Source of the DNA: Gammaproteobacteria bacterium
Lineage (GTDB): Bacteria > Pseudomonadota > Gammaproteobacteria > Pseudomonadales > Pseudohongiellaceae
Direction of reading: 5' to 3'
DNA: 64,000 bases
NCBI GenBank assembly: GCA_012960305.1
Contig: DUBM01000014.1
Span: 124,001-188,000 of the forward strand
Shown here one piece after another: positions 9,242 to 19,268 of this stretch (positions are counted from its first letter, which is position 1; each line of letters begins with the position of its first letter). The position numbers were made by a program, and so were the translations under genes. Under the pieces are notes generated by a model. It was not told the origin of the DNA, searched no databases, and saw only the letters and a list, made by a program, of their open reading frames with translations.

Positions 9242-10861
9242 TTGATCTCTACCGCAAACATCACTATGCAATTTGGTGCCAAGCCCCTATTTGAAAATAT
9301 TTCGGTTAAATTTAGCGATGACAATCGTTATGGATTGATCGGTGCCAATGGCTGTGGCAAGTCCACCTTTATGAGAATTTTGGAAGGCAGCCTCAACCCT
9401 ACATCAGGTAATGTTTTGATAACGCCTAATGAACGATTAGGAACATTGAGCCAGGATCAATTCGCCTTCGAGGCCTTCAATGTGATCGATACTGTCATTA
9501 TGGGGCATCAAGAGTTGTGGGAGATCAAACAAGAACGGGATCGCATCTATGCTATGCCCGAAATGTCTGAAGAAGACGGTATGAAAGTAGCAGAACTAGA
9601 AATTCAGTTCGCCGAAATGGACGGCTATAGTGCAGAAAGCCGTGCTGGAGAATTACTGATGGGGGCTGGCATCGCACAAGAATTGCATTTAGGTTCCATG
9701 AAAGAAGTTGCTCCAGGATGGAAACTAAGAGTACTACTGGCACAAGCTTTATTCCCAAACCCCGACATCCTGTTATTAGACGAACCTACCAACAACCTCG
9801 ACATAAATGCTATTCGTTGGCTAGAGGGCGTATTGAATCATCGCAAATGCACCATGATAATTATTTCTCACGACCGACACTTCCTGAATTCTGTATGTAC
9901 TCATATGGCCGACATCGATTACGGTGAATTGCGTCTATATCCAGGAAACTATGATGATTTCATGACAGCCTCTACCCAGGCTAGAGAACGATTGCAGTCA
10001 GTCAATGCGAAAAAATCAGCCCAGATCACGGAACTTCAAGAGTTCGTCAGCCGCTTCTCCGCCAATGCATCTAAAGCCAAGCAAGCAACTTCGCGAGCGA
10101 AGCAAATAGAAAAAATTACGCTAGAGGACGTCAAACCTTCTAGTAGAGTCAGCCCCTATATTCGATTCAAGCAGGAGAAGAAATTATACCGTCAGGCTCT
10201 TACCATAGAAAACATGGGCCATGGCTTCGACAATGAGCCCCTCTTCAATGGTGGAAATATGATAATGGACGCAGGGACTCGCCTGGCAGTTATTGGTGAA
10301 AATGGAGTAGGAAAAACTACCTTTCTTCGTTGCTTGCTAAATGAACTCTCAGTGAACCATGGAACGTTACAATGGGCAGAAGGCGCTACTTTGGGATACT
10401 GCCCTCAGGACAGTAATAGTGATTTCGATTGTGAACTGAATTTATTTAATTGGATGAGCCAGTGGCGCAAACCAAGCCACGGTGATCAAATCGTCCGTGC
10501 TACTTTGGGTAGGCTATTATTCTCCACAGAAGACTTCGAGAAATCAGTAAAAGTATGTTCCGGAGGCGAGAAAAATCGCTTACTTTTTGGCAAACTGATG
10601 ATGATGGATCCCAATGTGTTGCTCCTCGATGAACCGACTAATCACTTGGATATGGAAGCTATTGAAGCTTTGAATCTGGCGCTGACTTATTATGAAGGCA
10701 CATTAATTTTTGTGAGTCACGATCGAGAATTTGTTTCATCATTAGCAACCAGAGTCATTGAAATTAGAGATCACCAATTAGTAGATTTTCAGGGCAACTA
10801 CGAAGAATATCTAGCGAGCCAGCAAGATGAGAAATTAGGGGCCATAGTAAAAACACAATAG
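9242..10861 (+). CDS. ybiT: ABC-F family ATPase, YbiT ortholog
   Basis: This 539-residue protein is colinear with E. coli YbiT. It has two ABC ATPase domains and no membrane segments. Domain 1 has Walker A GANGCGKS, signature region [13 protein letters not shown] and Walker [12 protein letters not shown]. Domain 2 has [21 protein letters not shown] and [11 protein letters not shown]. Between them is the linker helix region with [23 protein letters not shown] proteins bind the ribosome and relieve stalled or blocked states. The start is TTG at 9242. The gene stands alone, and its conservation makes it a good housekeeping marker for gammaproteobacteria. Confidence 0.95.
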   Translation: MISTANITMQFGAKPLFENISVKFSDDNRYGLIGANGCGKSTFMRILEGSLNPTSGNVLITPNERLGTLSQDQFAFEAFNVIDTVIMGHQELWEIKQERDRIYAMPEMSEEDGMKVAELEIQFAEMDGYSAESRAGELLMGAGIAQELHLGSMKEVAPGWKLRVLLAQALFPNPDILLLDEPTNNLDINAIRWLEGVLNHRKCTMIIISHDRHFLNSVCTHMADIDYGELRLYPGNYDDFMTASTQARERLQSVNAKKSAQITELQEFVSRFSANASKAKQATSRAKQIEKITLEDVKPSSRVSPYIRFKQEKKLYRQALTIENMGHGFDNEPLFNGGNMIMDAGTRLAVIGENGVGKTTFLRCLLNELSVNHGTLQWAEGATLGYCPQDSNSDFDCELNLFNWMSQWRKPSHGDQIVRATLGRLLFSTEDFEKSVKVCSGGEKNRLLFGKLMMMDPNVLLLDEPTNHLDMEAIEALNLALTYYEGTLIFVSHDREFVSSLATRVIEIRDHQLVDFQGNYEEYLASQQDEKLGAIVKTQ

Positions 10862-10986
10862 CTTTTGGCGCCTTCATTCCAAGAACCCATAGCACAATTC
10901 TTAGCACACTCTAATGTTAGGGCTATTCGTTTTCTGCAACCGCATTGTTGGTTCAAATTCTTAACACGCGTTAAAATTTTCAGGTT

Positions 10987-11592
10987 TTAATTACCAAATA
11001 GGTTACGCCACTGATCTTCTTTTTTTAATTTCAAGGCGGCTTGCAGATCGGCAAAAGTCCTCAACGTCTCCAGATACTCCGGATACTCGATGGCGATACG
11101 GTCGTGTTCTTCTTCCAGTTTTGCCATTTGGTCAGCGGTTTCAACCCCTAGATCACTTGTGCTATTCAATTCACCAATCCCGCTTACCCAGTCTCGAGCC
11201 ATTCTCGCACGCATTTCTTTAACAAAACGAGGCTCGCAGACGCGCTGACTAATATGAGTACCAGTGGGAGCTATCTTTTCGCATTCGATATCGAAATCAT
11301 CGTTGCTATTTAGCTCATTGAATATTCCATATAATTTGTTTTCTTCTTCCACAATCTGCATGCGCAGACTGAAGAAAGTGCGGGCTCCTATTACCCGAAT
11401 CTCTTCGATTTGGCGGCCTGAAACTTGAGGAGCTGCTGGCACTAGGTCCCCCATCTCAGAGCCTCCCTCTGCAAATATTTCCACCGCCTCACCTTGTTCA
11501 GACTCTTGCTCGATTTCCGCTTGATCCTGCCCGGCCAATACAACACTGGTGAATAATAGTGGCGCAATGAAGGTTGTAAAGGAGCGAATCAT
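10987..11592 (-). CDS. secreted two-cysteine protein (C-x6-GTxIxQxVC), uncharacterised
   Basis: A 201-residue exported protein with a signal peptide ending near VVLAGQ. An acidic low-complexity stretch follows, then a TonB-box-like IEEIRVIGAR, a helical segment and the two-cysteine motif CEKIAPTGTHISQRVC. The same motif, with exactly 14 residues between cysteines and fixed G-T-x-I-x-Q-x-V-C, occurs in the genes at 51662 and 52071. The C-terminal half is charged and helical. The cysteines probably form a disulfide in the periplasm. I know of no function. It is the longest of the three paralogs and is monocistronic. Confidence 0.75.
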   Translation of the reverse strand: MIRSFTTFIAPLLFTSVVLAGQDQAEIEQESEQGEAVEIFAEGGSEMGDLVPAAPQVSGRQIEEIRVIGARTFFSLRMQIVEEENKLYGIFNELNSNDDFDIECEKIAPTGTHISQRVCEPRFVKEMRARMARDWVSGIGELNSTSDLGVETADQMAKLEEEHDRIAIEYPEYLETLRTFADLQAALKLKKEDQWRNLFGN

Positions 11593-11752
11593 TAATCTGT
11601 CCTGTTCAGCATACTTCAGCCTAGCGTAACACCCCTGCCTAGTCTACGGAATCAGCAAGAAAGCAAACTATTAACTTAAAAAGGCCTGTTTTTCGATGCC
11701 GATGGGAAATCCTGATTAGAATGAAGGAGTAATGGGAATAGATCCCAATTAA

Positions 11753-12655
11753 TCATACTAAAGACGATAAGAATCTGGAAATTGCCTCTGGCGCACTTTG
11801 CCCAGCATTCTGCTCAGCTTGCGGATTATAATTCGTATTAGTATTCACATCATAAGTCCAGTAATCGCCAGTCTTATCGAAAATTATTTCAATTCCAGCA
11901 ATGCCAATATCTGACTGTTTCAAGAATGTTTCATAATCACCAATATTTGGAATTGAAAAATCCTTAACAATCTGAAATTTGTTCGTCTCTTCAGTTGGAC
12001 AATTGGATTCGAGCTCGCAAACATCTGCCGGACACAATTCAAAACCCTGAGTAGTGTCAGCTTCGACAGTGTACAAAAATTTTGAATCGACAAACTCCAT
12101 TCGAAATATGGATTTCGAAGGCGCATCAATATATTCCTGCAGCAAGGTGATTCCATCAGGAGACTCCTCAAACTCATCACTGGCAAGATAGTCATGCAGT
12201 GCTGCCTCATTATCGAACTTCCTTACCCCCAATCCTTTACCTGCTCTGTTATGTTTTGTAATAAGCGGAAAGCCGATGCGGCTGGCACCATCGATTAGAT
12301 GTTCTTTCTTAATCGCACAAAAGGTTTTAGGGGTTCGAATTGAGAATTTTTCTAAGCTCTCATACTGGCGCATCTTGCTGATTTCAAGATCCAGTGCGTT
12401 ACCACCATTGATGACAGTTCTATTATGTCGCTCCAACCATGCAAGAATTCCCGCAACTAACTCAGGCTCATAACGATGTCCCCGGGTATGTGACGAAGCG
12501 CTCATTCGATTCCAGTAAACGGCATCAGGAGGAATTTCAGACAGATCCAGACTCATATCCGGCACATACCAAATACGATAATCAATGTTGAGTTTTTGAA
12601 AGGCTTCTTCGAATGGAGAAATCCATTCATTATTTTCATGAATTATTATAACCAT
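11753..12655 (-). CDS. ATP-grasp family ligase, RimK-like
   Basis: An ATP-grasp enzyme of about 300 residues. An N-terminal Rossmann-like half (MVIIIHENNEW, then AVYWNRMSASSHTRG) precedes the ATP-grasp fold with KHNRAGKGLGVRKF (nucleotide-binding Lys and Gly-rich loop), LLQEYIDAP and the metal-binding region IEIIFDKTGDYWTYDVNTN. Such enzymes form amide or peptide bonds through an acyl-phosphate. Similarity to RimK and glutathione-synthase-like proteins is general, so the substrate is open. I chose ATG 12655 because it begins the first strand; a TTG at 12688 would add 11 residues. No co-transcribed neighbour is visible. Confidence 0.8.
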   Translation of the reverse strand: MVIIIHENNEWISPFEEAFQKLNIDYRIWYVPDMSLDLSEIPPDAVYWNRMSASSHTRGHRYEPELVAGILAWLERHNRTVINGGNALDLEISKMRQYESLEKFSIRTPKTFCAIKKEHLIDGASRIGFPLITKHNRAGKGLGVRKFDNEAALHDYLASDEFEESPDGITLLQEYIDAPSKSIFRMEFVDSKFLYTVEADTTQGFELCPADVCELESNCPTEETNKFQIVKDFSIPNIGDYETFLKQSDIGIAGIEIIFDKTGDYWTYDVNTNTNYNPQAEQNAGQSAPEAISRFLSSLV

Positions 12656-13161
12656 GCCGAATCTTAATAATTTATCAATAGGAGTCAAGCTACTTTGATT
12701 TTAGAAGGATATTCCGCAGCGGTTATCGGCTAACTTGGCATTCTCGATATTATTGCCAAAAGGCAATTTGTACATAATGTCGCTACATTCATGACAGGCA
12801 ACACTTCTAAGATTGCATTCCAGAATTGAGGCTTATTCCCCTGACCCTATATTGATCCAACCGTTGAATTCACCACGCCGTCTACTGAAAACCCGAATGT
12901 TGGTGATTCAACTTTTTGAATCTATTGACATAACGCAAGTAGCCGCCATTTAAAAGGACACCCCAATAGAAAGATATCTCACAAATAGGCCATATAATAA
13001 TAGAACAATATACTTTAGACGGCTTAGCAGAAGATTTAGTAACACTCGAAGAAAGCACCAAATCACTAGTAGTTAGAAGTACAGCTGAGAAAATACGATA
13101 TTGGAAGGATCTTCGCCTTGATCTTATCCGTAGTACTACTGTGATATAAAAAGTATTACTT
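12656..13161. other. intergenic stretch with weak gene remnants
   Basis: No intact gene is present. On the minus strand, about 12707-12838 encodes CNLRSVACHECSDIMYKLPF followed by a later cysteine, which resembles the zinc-ribbon start of PqiA-type membrane proteins but has no start codon and no downstream domains. On the plus strand, about 13000-13151 is an open, coding-like frame (LAEDLVTLEESTKSLVV) without a start codon. A TTGACA at about 12939 precedes it. Both calls are tentative. Confidence 0.3.
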
Positions 13162-13563
13162 TTACTGTGCAGGTCTAGTTAAAGTAATACTCATCATAAA
13201 ATCCATATCACCTTCTAGAGGCGTACTACTTGCAGGCATTCCATTTTCATTAAAAATATGGGCCATGAGCGCTAAGACTTGTGGAATGCCGAGACTACCT
13301 GGCTGATCTAGGGGCATGGTATTAGCTATACGTGTATAAAGTGCCGCAGCTGGCACTCCAGCCCAGATCGCATCAAATGACCGACCAGAAAACTCCTGCA
13401 CACTATGACAACGCGCGCAGAGACTTTCGAACAAACCAGCACCGCGTTGGGCTTGTTGTGCGGTATAGATGCCGTCCATTGAAGTCTCAGGAACCTGGCC
13501 AGAGCAACTTGCGAGCAGTATTAATGCAACAATAAATACTGCTCGCTTCATCCTTGTTGGCAT
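13162..13563 (-). CDS. monoheme cytochrome c lipoprotein
   Basis: A protein of about 133 residues. It has a lipoprotein signal peptide with the lipobox LLASC (Cys about residue 20), followed by a small cytochrome c domain with haem motif CARCH at residues 49-53 and a likely distal methionine in the NTMPL region. It would be anchored in a membrane facing the periplasm and pass electrons. The frame is open further upstream, but that part overlaps the preceding gene; ATG 13563 or 13551 fits the lipoprotein. It is the third gene of an operon with the propeller and diheme genes, starting 5 bases past the diheme gene's stop. Confidence 0.85.
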   Translation of the reverse strand: MPTRMKRAVFIVALILLASCSGQVPETSMDGIYTAQQAQRGAGLFESLCARCHSVQEFSGRSFDAIWAGVPAAALYTRIANTMPLDQPGSLGIPQVLALMAHIFNENGMPASSTPLEGDMDFMMSITLTRPAQ

Positions 13564-13567
13564 TGAG

Positions 13568-14464
13568 TTATGCCCTTGGCGGATTGTCGAATTGCAGGGC
13601 TGAAGGACAGGAAGTACCAGTGAAGTCTCCCTGCACCCATGCCTCAAGTGCCTGACGCTCTGGATCATCCTTCGAATACCAGCGTCTACCGCCATTATGC
13701 ATTAAGTCTCCGCCCGCATTGGGGTGAAGTGGTTTGTGCAGAAAGCGGCTGAAATCAGGGCGGCCAGGGTCGACAAAATTGAGCAGTTCTTCGAAAGCTA
13801 GCTGCGACTGTTCTACTGTCCAATAACTATTTGCCGCCGGAGGAATTGCAAACTGACCGCTGTGACACTCTGTGCAAGGCATAGCATTGTCAATTGGATT
13901 GACAAATATAGGCTGCACACAGGAACGGAAGAACTCGAAATCAACTTCAACTATAGGGTCAGCCGCTGTAGTAGGGTCACCGGATGCAATCCATTCGGCA
14001 ATCAAACGATATTCGCTGTGATTGACTGAATCCCAGAATATACCGCCAGAATGGCTTTCACCGCCAACAATTGGTGCCAACGGGGCAAGCAGTAAGCGGC
14101 TCGTTTCCGGATCACTAGGGTTAACCAGCATGGCCACATTTTCAAAGTTTTGTCGTGACTCTTCTTCAGTCCAAAATACTTCGCCATTTTCCTCAGTTAG
14201 AGGTAACAACCCAAGAGGGGCATTGGCCTGAACAGTATGGCAGGCGACACATGCAGTATCGGGGCCAACAAAGCCACCACGATAACGGATGAAAATCGGC
14301 TCGATGGATTCTTTGTAGAAATCATAATCCAAGCCTTTTGCTGTATCCCCCGCAGAAGTGCTTGCCGCTGTTTGCACTGCAGTAGGTGCTGACTCTTCAC
14401 TACAGCCGATAATCGTCGCCGCGATCAGTAGCAGGAGTGCACGCATTGAACTAGTAACGGTCAT
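13568..14464 (-). CDS. diheme cytochrome lipoprotein with internal duplication
   Basis: A protein of about 298 residues. A lipobox near residue 21 (TIIGC) is followed by two repeated modules. Module 1 has DYDFYKESIEPIF, haem motif CVACH (residues 72-76), FWTEEESRQNFENV and HSGG. Module 2 has DFEFFRSCVQPIF, CTECH (residues 197-201), YWTVEQSQLAFEEL and HNGG. So the gene arose by tandem duplication of a monoheme unit. The start ATG 14464 overlaps the propeller stop as ATGA, implying translational coupling. Probably a membrane-anchored electron carrier for the partner propeller. No standard name is known to me. Confidence 0.85.
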   Translation of the reverse strand: MTVTSSMRALLLLIAATIIGCSEESAPTAVQTAASTSAGDTAKGLDYDFYKESIEPIFIRYRGGFVGPDTACVACHTVQANAPLGLLPLTEENGEVFWTEEESRQNFENVAMLVNPSDPETSRLLLAPLAPIVGGESHSGGIFWDSVNHSEYRLIAEWIASGDPTTAADPIVEVDFEFFRSCVQPIFVNPIDNAMPCTECHSGQFAIPPAANSYWTVEQSQLAFEELLNFVDPGRPDFSRFLHKPLHPNAGGDLMHNGGRRWYSKDDPERQALEAWVQGDFTGTSCPSALQFDNPPRA

Positions 14465-15558
14465 TGCACTTCCCCTTCCCAATCCACCGGCATAATTGCT
14501 GTGAAAATTCGCTTCGGCGCCTGGCCTACTGGAAAGCGCTTAATGACTTCCTGTTTTTCTATATCAACTACCGCAGTTTCATTATGGCCGGATACCCCTA
14601 CCCAGAGATATTTGCTATCTGGGGTGGTGGTGATCCACGCAGGATTGCCGATGTAAACTCTGCCTATGTATTCATAATCCGGGAATGAATAGCCATAAAT
14701 ATGCGAAGTTGCACGGCTGGAATGCCAAACTTGGCTGTGGTCGGGCAGCACTACGACGCCGTGACTTGGTGCGCTTTGAATGCCATCGGCAGTTTGATCC
14801 ATGCGGTCCCAGGCATCTTCAGGTGGACTGATCTTGTTCATCAGTTCCTGAGTTTCCCAATCAAATTCCCAGAAACCATGCCAGCCGCCTACATTCACCA
14901 ACAAAGAGCGGGTCGAACCGTCTTCATTGGTTGAAAAAGTCAGCGGTCGCACGCCACCGGTAAATGGGTTTTGTGAATAAGGAATAGACATCTCCCATTC
15001 TACTTCGTCAGTTTCAGTGTCTATAGCGATAATCTCGCTCGCACCGATCATTCCACCAACCGCATACCGGCCGTCTGGTGTGACGAAGGTGTTGTGAACG
15101 CCACCACCAGTTTCGATGTTGGCAATAATTTCATTAGTATCCATATCAATTACTTGAATCAAAGGCTCTGCGATGATTGCCACATAAATCTTTCGCGCCG
15201 TCATGCTGGCAGAAAGATTATGGGGGCCGCTAGCCAAGGGAATACGTTTGGTGACTTCGAAAGTGCGAGTGTCGACTACATCGACCGTATTATCGTGTTC
15301 GTTGGTAAAATAGTAGTGAGTCCCATCGGCATGAACTGTAGCGCCGTGGTTATGGGGTAGATTTTCAATATAACCCACTTGCTCCATGGTCGCCGGGTCG
15401 AAAATATAGACATCATCGCCGGCGGAATTTGTCTGAAGTATACGCACGGGACGATCAGTAATCGGTCCGTTTACAAAATCTGAAACATAAGTTTGAGCAA
15501 TGAGCGACGTGCTCAGCATGCCCGCGAATACCAAGCCACAGCTAATCAGTTTTTTCAC
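14461..15558 (-). CDS. secreted YVTN-type beta-propeller protein
   Basis: An exported seven-bladed propeller of the YVTN / cytochrome-associated type. Repeats include VDVVDTRTFEVTKRIPLASG, IQVIDMDTNEIIANIETGGG and AVVDIEKQEVIKRFPVGQAP. The start is GTG 15558, because GGAGG lies just upstream and the signal peptide KKLISCGLVFAGMLSTSLIAQ follows directly; the open frame runs 72 bases further but without signals. It heads an operon with two cytochrome lipoproteins. That suggests it either carries a redox site or organises a periplasmic electron-transfer complex. Substrate unknown. Confidence 0.85.
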   Translation of the reverse strand: MKKLISCGLVFAGMLSTSLIAQTYVSDFVNGPITDRPVRILQTNSAGDDVYIFDPATMEQVGYIENLPHNHGATVHADGTHYYFTNEHDNTVDVVDTRTFEVTKRIPLASGPHNLSASMTARKIYVAIIAEPLIQVIDMDTNEIIANIETGGGVHNTFVTPDGRYAVGGMIGASEIIAIDTETDEVEWEMSIPYSQNPFTGGVRPLTFSTNEDGSTRSLLVNVGGWHGFWEFDWETQELMNKISPPEDAWDRMDQTADGIQSAPSHGVVVLPDHSQVWHSSRATSHIYGYSFPDYEYIGRVYIGNPAWITTTPDSKYLWVGVSGHNETAVVDIEKQEVIKRFPVGQAPKRIFTAIMPVDWEGEVQ

Positions 15559-15769
15559 AGGGACCTCCAAGATTATTCTAGTTATAGGGTTTGTGTGCTT
15601 TCCGCCGCATTGTATCAACAGGACAGTCAATAATCCTAGGAGAGGGACAGCGGATCGATGAAAAAATGTCTCATAAATAGACTAAAAAGGGGAGGCAAAG
15701 GGTAAATAGGGCTGTTTTGACTAGCTCGGACATATAAAGTCATCACACATTTTAATCCTGCCAAACACA

Positions 15770-16000
15770 CAGACTGTGCAAGTCCGAGTTTTTCCCATCA
15801 ATAGTCGTCGTTTTGGGCCTCCTCAGCTTAAGAGTTCTTGGTAAAATAATTTAGGCACTGAAATTGAATTAGCACTCACTATCATTTTAATATTTGTTTT
15901 TGGCTTTGCTATTTCTCCTGCGTACTATCTTCCAATGAGTATCTTTTCGATCGGCTTTGGCAGCAAACACGGTGGCTTGTTGGTAGGACTAATTAACTGA
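15770..16000 (+). pseudogene. remnant of an MFS-type permease
   Basis: The gap between two divergent genes holds pieces of a membrane transporter in two frames. About 15780-15854 gives EFFPSIVVVLGLLSLRVLG; 15848-16000 gives TIILIFVFGFAISPAYYLPM, followed by FSIGFGSKHGGLLVGLIN and a stop. The latter resembles the YYLPMSxFSIxFGGxHxGxLxGL region of sugar-phosphate-type MFS permeases. There is no start codon and no remaining domain, so it is dead. The rest of 15559-16254 shows nothing clear. Confidence 0.45.
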
Positions 16001-16254
16001 ATCAGGTGAAAACCTAGTTCGTATCGTTCTCGACATAGCACGCTGGAGCGCGAATCATGTTGCAGGGATCTGTACGCCTACTGCACACAAACTGTAATTA
16101 CCTGCCTGCTGTAACTAAATTGGGACAATTTGTTACTTGTATTGTACAAGTTACACAACCCACTCTACTATCGAGACGCGTCAACAATCGTTTAAATTTC
16201 GACATCTATTCATTCGAAACCGTCGTCACAAATAAGCCACCATCGGATATAAAT

Positions 16255-18537
16255 ATGCCCTCAAGCTCCTGCGACGCTCTGACCCAACATCGGTCCGCAT
16301 GGCTGCTTAATTGCGTAACACTTTTCGCATTATTACTGGCAGCAAGTACAAGCAACGCTCAAGAAGTAGTAGTAGGTGAAGATGTCGATGGGAGACTGAC
16401 AATTCGGGCTGTACGCTATTCCGGAGAAATCAATCTGGACGGTAACCTGGATGAAAAGGTCTACACTCAGGTCGCGCCGGCTGACTACTTTATTCAACAA
16501 CTTCCCGACGAAGGCGAACCCGCTAGTGAGCGAACCGAAGCCTGGGTTTATTTCGACGACGACAACCTCTATGTAGCAGCACGCAACTATGAATCGGTGC
16601 CCGAAGAAGATTGGGTTGCCAATGAGATGCGACGAGACACCTTTCAATTGCGGACCAACGACTCCTTCTCAGTCATGCTCGATACGTTTCTGGATCGCCG
16701 TAATGGTGTGGCGTTTCTTGTTACACCCATAGGAGGCTTCTCCGACTTCGCCATAGCCAATGAAGGTGATCGAGGTCGAGGCGTAAACTTCGACTGGAAT
16801 ATCGTTTGGGATTCACGAGTTTCCCGTTTCGATGGTGGCTGGACCGTAGAGATGCAGATTCCCTTCCGCTCACTTCGTTACGAACCCGGCGAAAGTCAAA
16901 CCTGGGGAATACAATTTCGCCGCATCATCAGACGCTTGAATGAGGCGTCCTATCTTACCGAGTTGCCAATCTCTGCTGCGCTAGGAAATAGCTTAGTGGC
17001 TGGAATGTGGCGAATCTCTGAAGCCGGAACACTCGACGAGATAGAAGTTCCTCCGCGAAATTTCAATCTCGAGATAAAGCCCTATGGCCTCGGCACTGTC
17101 ACCACAAACCGGCTCAGCAATCCTGCGATAAAGAACGAATTCGAGGGCGAAGCTGGCGTCGACGTCAAGTTTGGTATTACCAACAACCTAACTGCAGATT
17201 TTACTTACAACACTGACTTCGCTCAGGTCGAGGTTGATGAACGTCAAGTCAACCTTTCTAGGTTCAGTTTATTTTTCCCGGAGAAGCGCGAGTTCTTTCT
17301 CGAAGGCAGAGGAAATTTTGATTTTACCCAACCGCGAAACCTCGACACCCCCACTATGTTCTTCAGTCGTCGTATTGGCCTTGAGCAAGGGCAAATAGTA
17401 CCGATTAACGTCGGTGGGCGCTTAACTGGCAAAGTTGGTGATTTCGACATTGGTGCTCTCAATATCAGTACCGACGGTGGAGATCTTGATGGCATCGAAT
17501 CAACAGACTTCTCAGTGTTGCGAATCAAACGAGACATTCTAAGTCGCAGCAGAGTCGGCATGATTCTAACTGACCGCAGTCAGTCCACAGTTAACCTTGG
17601 CTCTAATCAACTCTATGGTGTCGATGGCCAATTTAACTTCATGGATGATTTCGAAATTAGTACCTTTGCCGCGAAAACGGATACCACAGGTTTAAACGGT
17701 GATGATTCGAGTTACATGGCCAACTTCGATTACAACGGTGACCGTTACGGCCTACGTTCAGGTTATCTGGTCGTTGAAGACAATTTTAATCCAGAGATTG
17801 GCTTTAAACGCCGTAGTGATTTTAAGCAATATGAAGGTGGCGCGAGGTTTAGCCCACGAATCGCTTCAAGCGAATCGATACGACGCTTCGTCCTAGAGGC
17901 AAACACTGAATCCTATTGGTCCGCAAGCCAAGGTAATCTTGAGTCACGCAAACATACAATCAACTTTACGACTGAATTTGAAGAAGGCGACTCCATCAAT
18001 ATCTCTGTAAACGACGAATTTGAGATGTTAAGCAGGCCTTTTCAAATCGCATCGGGCGTCACTCTGCAACCGGGTGACTACGACTTCACCAGCTATAGTG
18101 CTACTTACCGCCTTGGAACGCAGAGAAAATTCAGCGGTCTGTTCTCCCTGCGGGTTGGAGATTTCTGGAGTGGTAGCAATACAGCCATTGGACTTAGCGC
18201 CGGTCGCATCGAATTGTCTCCACAACTATCCGTAGAGCCGAGTTATTCATTTAACAAAGTTGAATTGCCGGAAGGAGATTTCAGGACTGAACTAGGTCGC
18301 TTCAGGGTAACCTACACCATCACTCCGCGGATGTATTTTAGTGGGCTCGTGCAATACGACTCGAAGGCCAATTCTTTCAGTTCCAACTTACGCTTTCGAT
18401 GGGAGTGGGCGCCCGGAAGCGAGCTCTTTGTGGTCTATAGTGACGATCAAGATACCGACCCTTTCATGAATCCAAGCTCGATGGAACTTCGAAATCGCGG
18501 CTTAGCAATAAAATTTAATCGCCTGTTCCAGATATGA
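16255..18537 (+). CDS. DUF5916 outer-membrane protein with CBM9-like N-domain
   Basis: A protein of about 760 residues from ATG 16255, chosen because a signal peptide ending STSNAQ follows; the frame is open 198 bases upstream. Residues about 45-220 form a carbohydrate-binding family 9-like sandwich (INLDGNLDEKVYTQ, EAWVYFDDDNLYVAARNY). The remaining two thirds is a DUF5916 outer-membrane barrel with the family motif FFPEKREFFLEGRGNFDF and an aromatic-ended final strand (NRLFQI). Proteins of this class are common in Bacteroidetes and gammaproteobacteria, often next to peptidase or propeller genes; their role is unproven. No ribosome binding site is evident. Confidence 0.85.
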   Translation: MPSSSCDALTQHRSAWLLNCVTLFALLLAASTSNAQEVVVGEDVDGRLTIRAVRYSGEINLDGNLDEKVYTQVAPADYFIQQLPDEGEPASERTEAWVYFDDDNLYVAARNYESVPEEDWVANEMRRDTFQLRTNDSFSVMLDTFLDRRNGVAFLVTPIGGFSDFAIANEGDRGRGVNFDWNIVWDSRVSRFDGGWTVEMQIPFRSLRYEPGESQTWGIQFRRIIRRLNEASYLTELPISAALGNSLVAGMWRISEAGTLDEIEVPPRNFNLEIKPYGLGTVTTNRLSNPAIKNEFEGEAGVDVKFGITNNLTADFTYNTDFAQVEVDERQVNLSRFSLFFPEKREFFLEGRGNFDFTQPRNLDTPTMFFSRRIGLEQGQIVPINVGGRLTGKVGDFDIGALNISTDGGDLDGIESTDFSVLRIKRDILSRSRVGMILTDRSQSTVNLGSNQLYGVDGQFNFMDDFEISTFAAKTDTTGLNGDDSSYMANFDYNGDRYGLRSGYLVVEDNFNPEIGFKRRSDFKQYEGGARFSPRIASSESIRRFVLEANTESYWSASQGNLESRKHTINFTTEFEEGDSINISVNDEFEMLSRPFQIASGVTLQPGDYDFTSYSATYRLGTQRKFSGLFSLRVGDFWSGSNTAIGLSAGRIELSPQLSVEPSYSFNKVELPEGDFRTELGRFRVTYTITPRMYFSGLVQYDSKANSFSSNLRFRWEWAPGSELFVVYSDDQDTDPFMNPSSMELRNRGLAIKFNRLFQI

Positions 18538-19200
18538 GACTTCCAAGTAGTCTGGGTCTCACTACAAAATATAATCTTATATAAAAGCTACTAATTAAAT
18601 TTAGGGCGATAATACGTTTCTGATTGCTAAACGCTCCTGCAAATCTAATTAAAGTTAACTCCAATGTGGCTTCATTACTTAATTGAAATTCTACCGGAAA
18701 AGTTTGCTCATCGACTTGAATAAAATCTGAATAAACATTGTCATCGGTCTTAAAATTTTCGCTGCAGTCAAGCACTTCGTAATTACTATCCAATACGTTG
18801 CTGACATTAAAAGACCATGTGTTATCAATTCATGCAGTTGCCTGGTCGACAGAAATAACTACAAAACCAATATCGTAATTGCCAATGCCGCCTGCCAAAC
18901 AGCGCAAAGCAGTAGAAAATATTTAGACACAGGAATACAAAATTCTGTCTGCAACATGAGAGTTACCGATGTTGTTAACCGTTAATGACAGTAATGTATT
19001 GAGAGTGGTTCCATTATAAGGCGAAGGCCACTCTTACTTTGGATCGTATAGAACCAATCTACTATTTGTTGTGCTAACGACGAGGAAAGAGTCATAGACA
19101 TCGGCGTCATAACTAGCCGGTTTAGTCACAGCAACAGCGCCGCAACTCAAATCGATGAAAGCGCATATTAATGCAATTAAAATTCGGAATTTTTTAGCAC
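18515..19200 (-). pseudogene. degraded secreted-protein gene with three in-frame stops
   Basis: One minus-strand frame can be read across the whole interval, broken only by TAA (19034-19036), TAA (18923-18925) and TGA (18830-18832). It begins with a signal-peptide or lipoprotein-like KKFRILIALICAFIDLSCGA. Beta-rich, secreted-looking sequence follows: LLSLTVNNIGNSHVADRILY, GGIGNYDIGFVVISVDQATA, and IDNTWSFNVSNVLDSNYEVL. A GTG at 19200 would be the start if the six-A run after it had one more base. The 3' end overlaps the DUF5916 gene by 23 bases. I do not recognise the family. Three nonsense codons make it a pseudogene. Confidence 0.65.
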
Positions 19201-19268
19201 TCTGTTGCTGCAGGTAGTTGGTCTATTAGAGACACTATTTTCCTACGGCACCTTTCTTGTTCCGCGAT

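Noticed and set aside
12700..12840. PqiA-like fragment as a gene
   Set aside because: No start codon and no downstream domains; kept only as a tentative remnant.
16057..16254. N-terminal extension of the DUF5916 protein
   Set aside because: A signal peptide starts at ATG 16255, and the extension shows no signal or family match.
18515..19200. Stop-codon reassignment or readthrough
   Set aside because: Neighbouring genes end normally with TAA, TAG and TGA, and only remnant frames contain internal stops. Decay is simpler.
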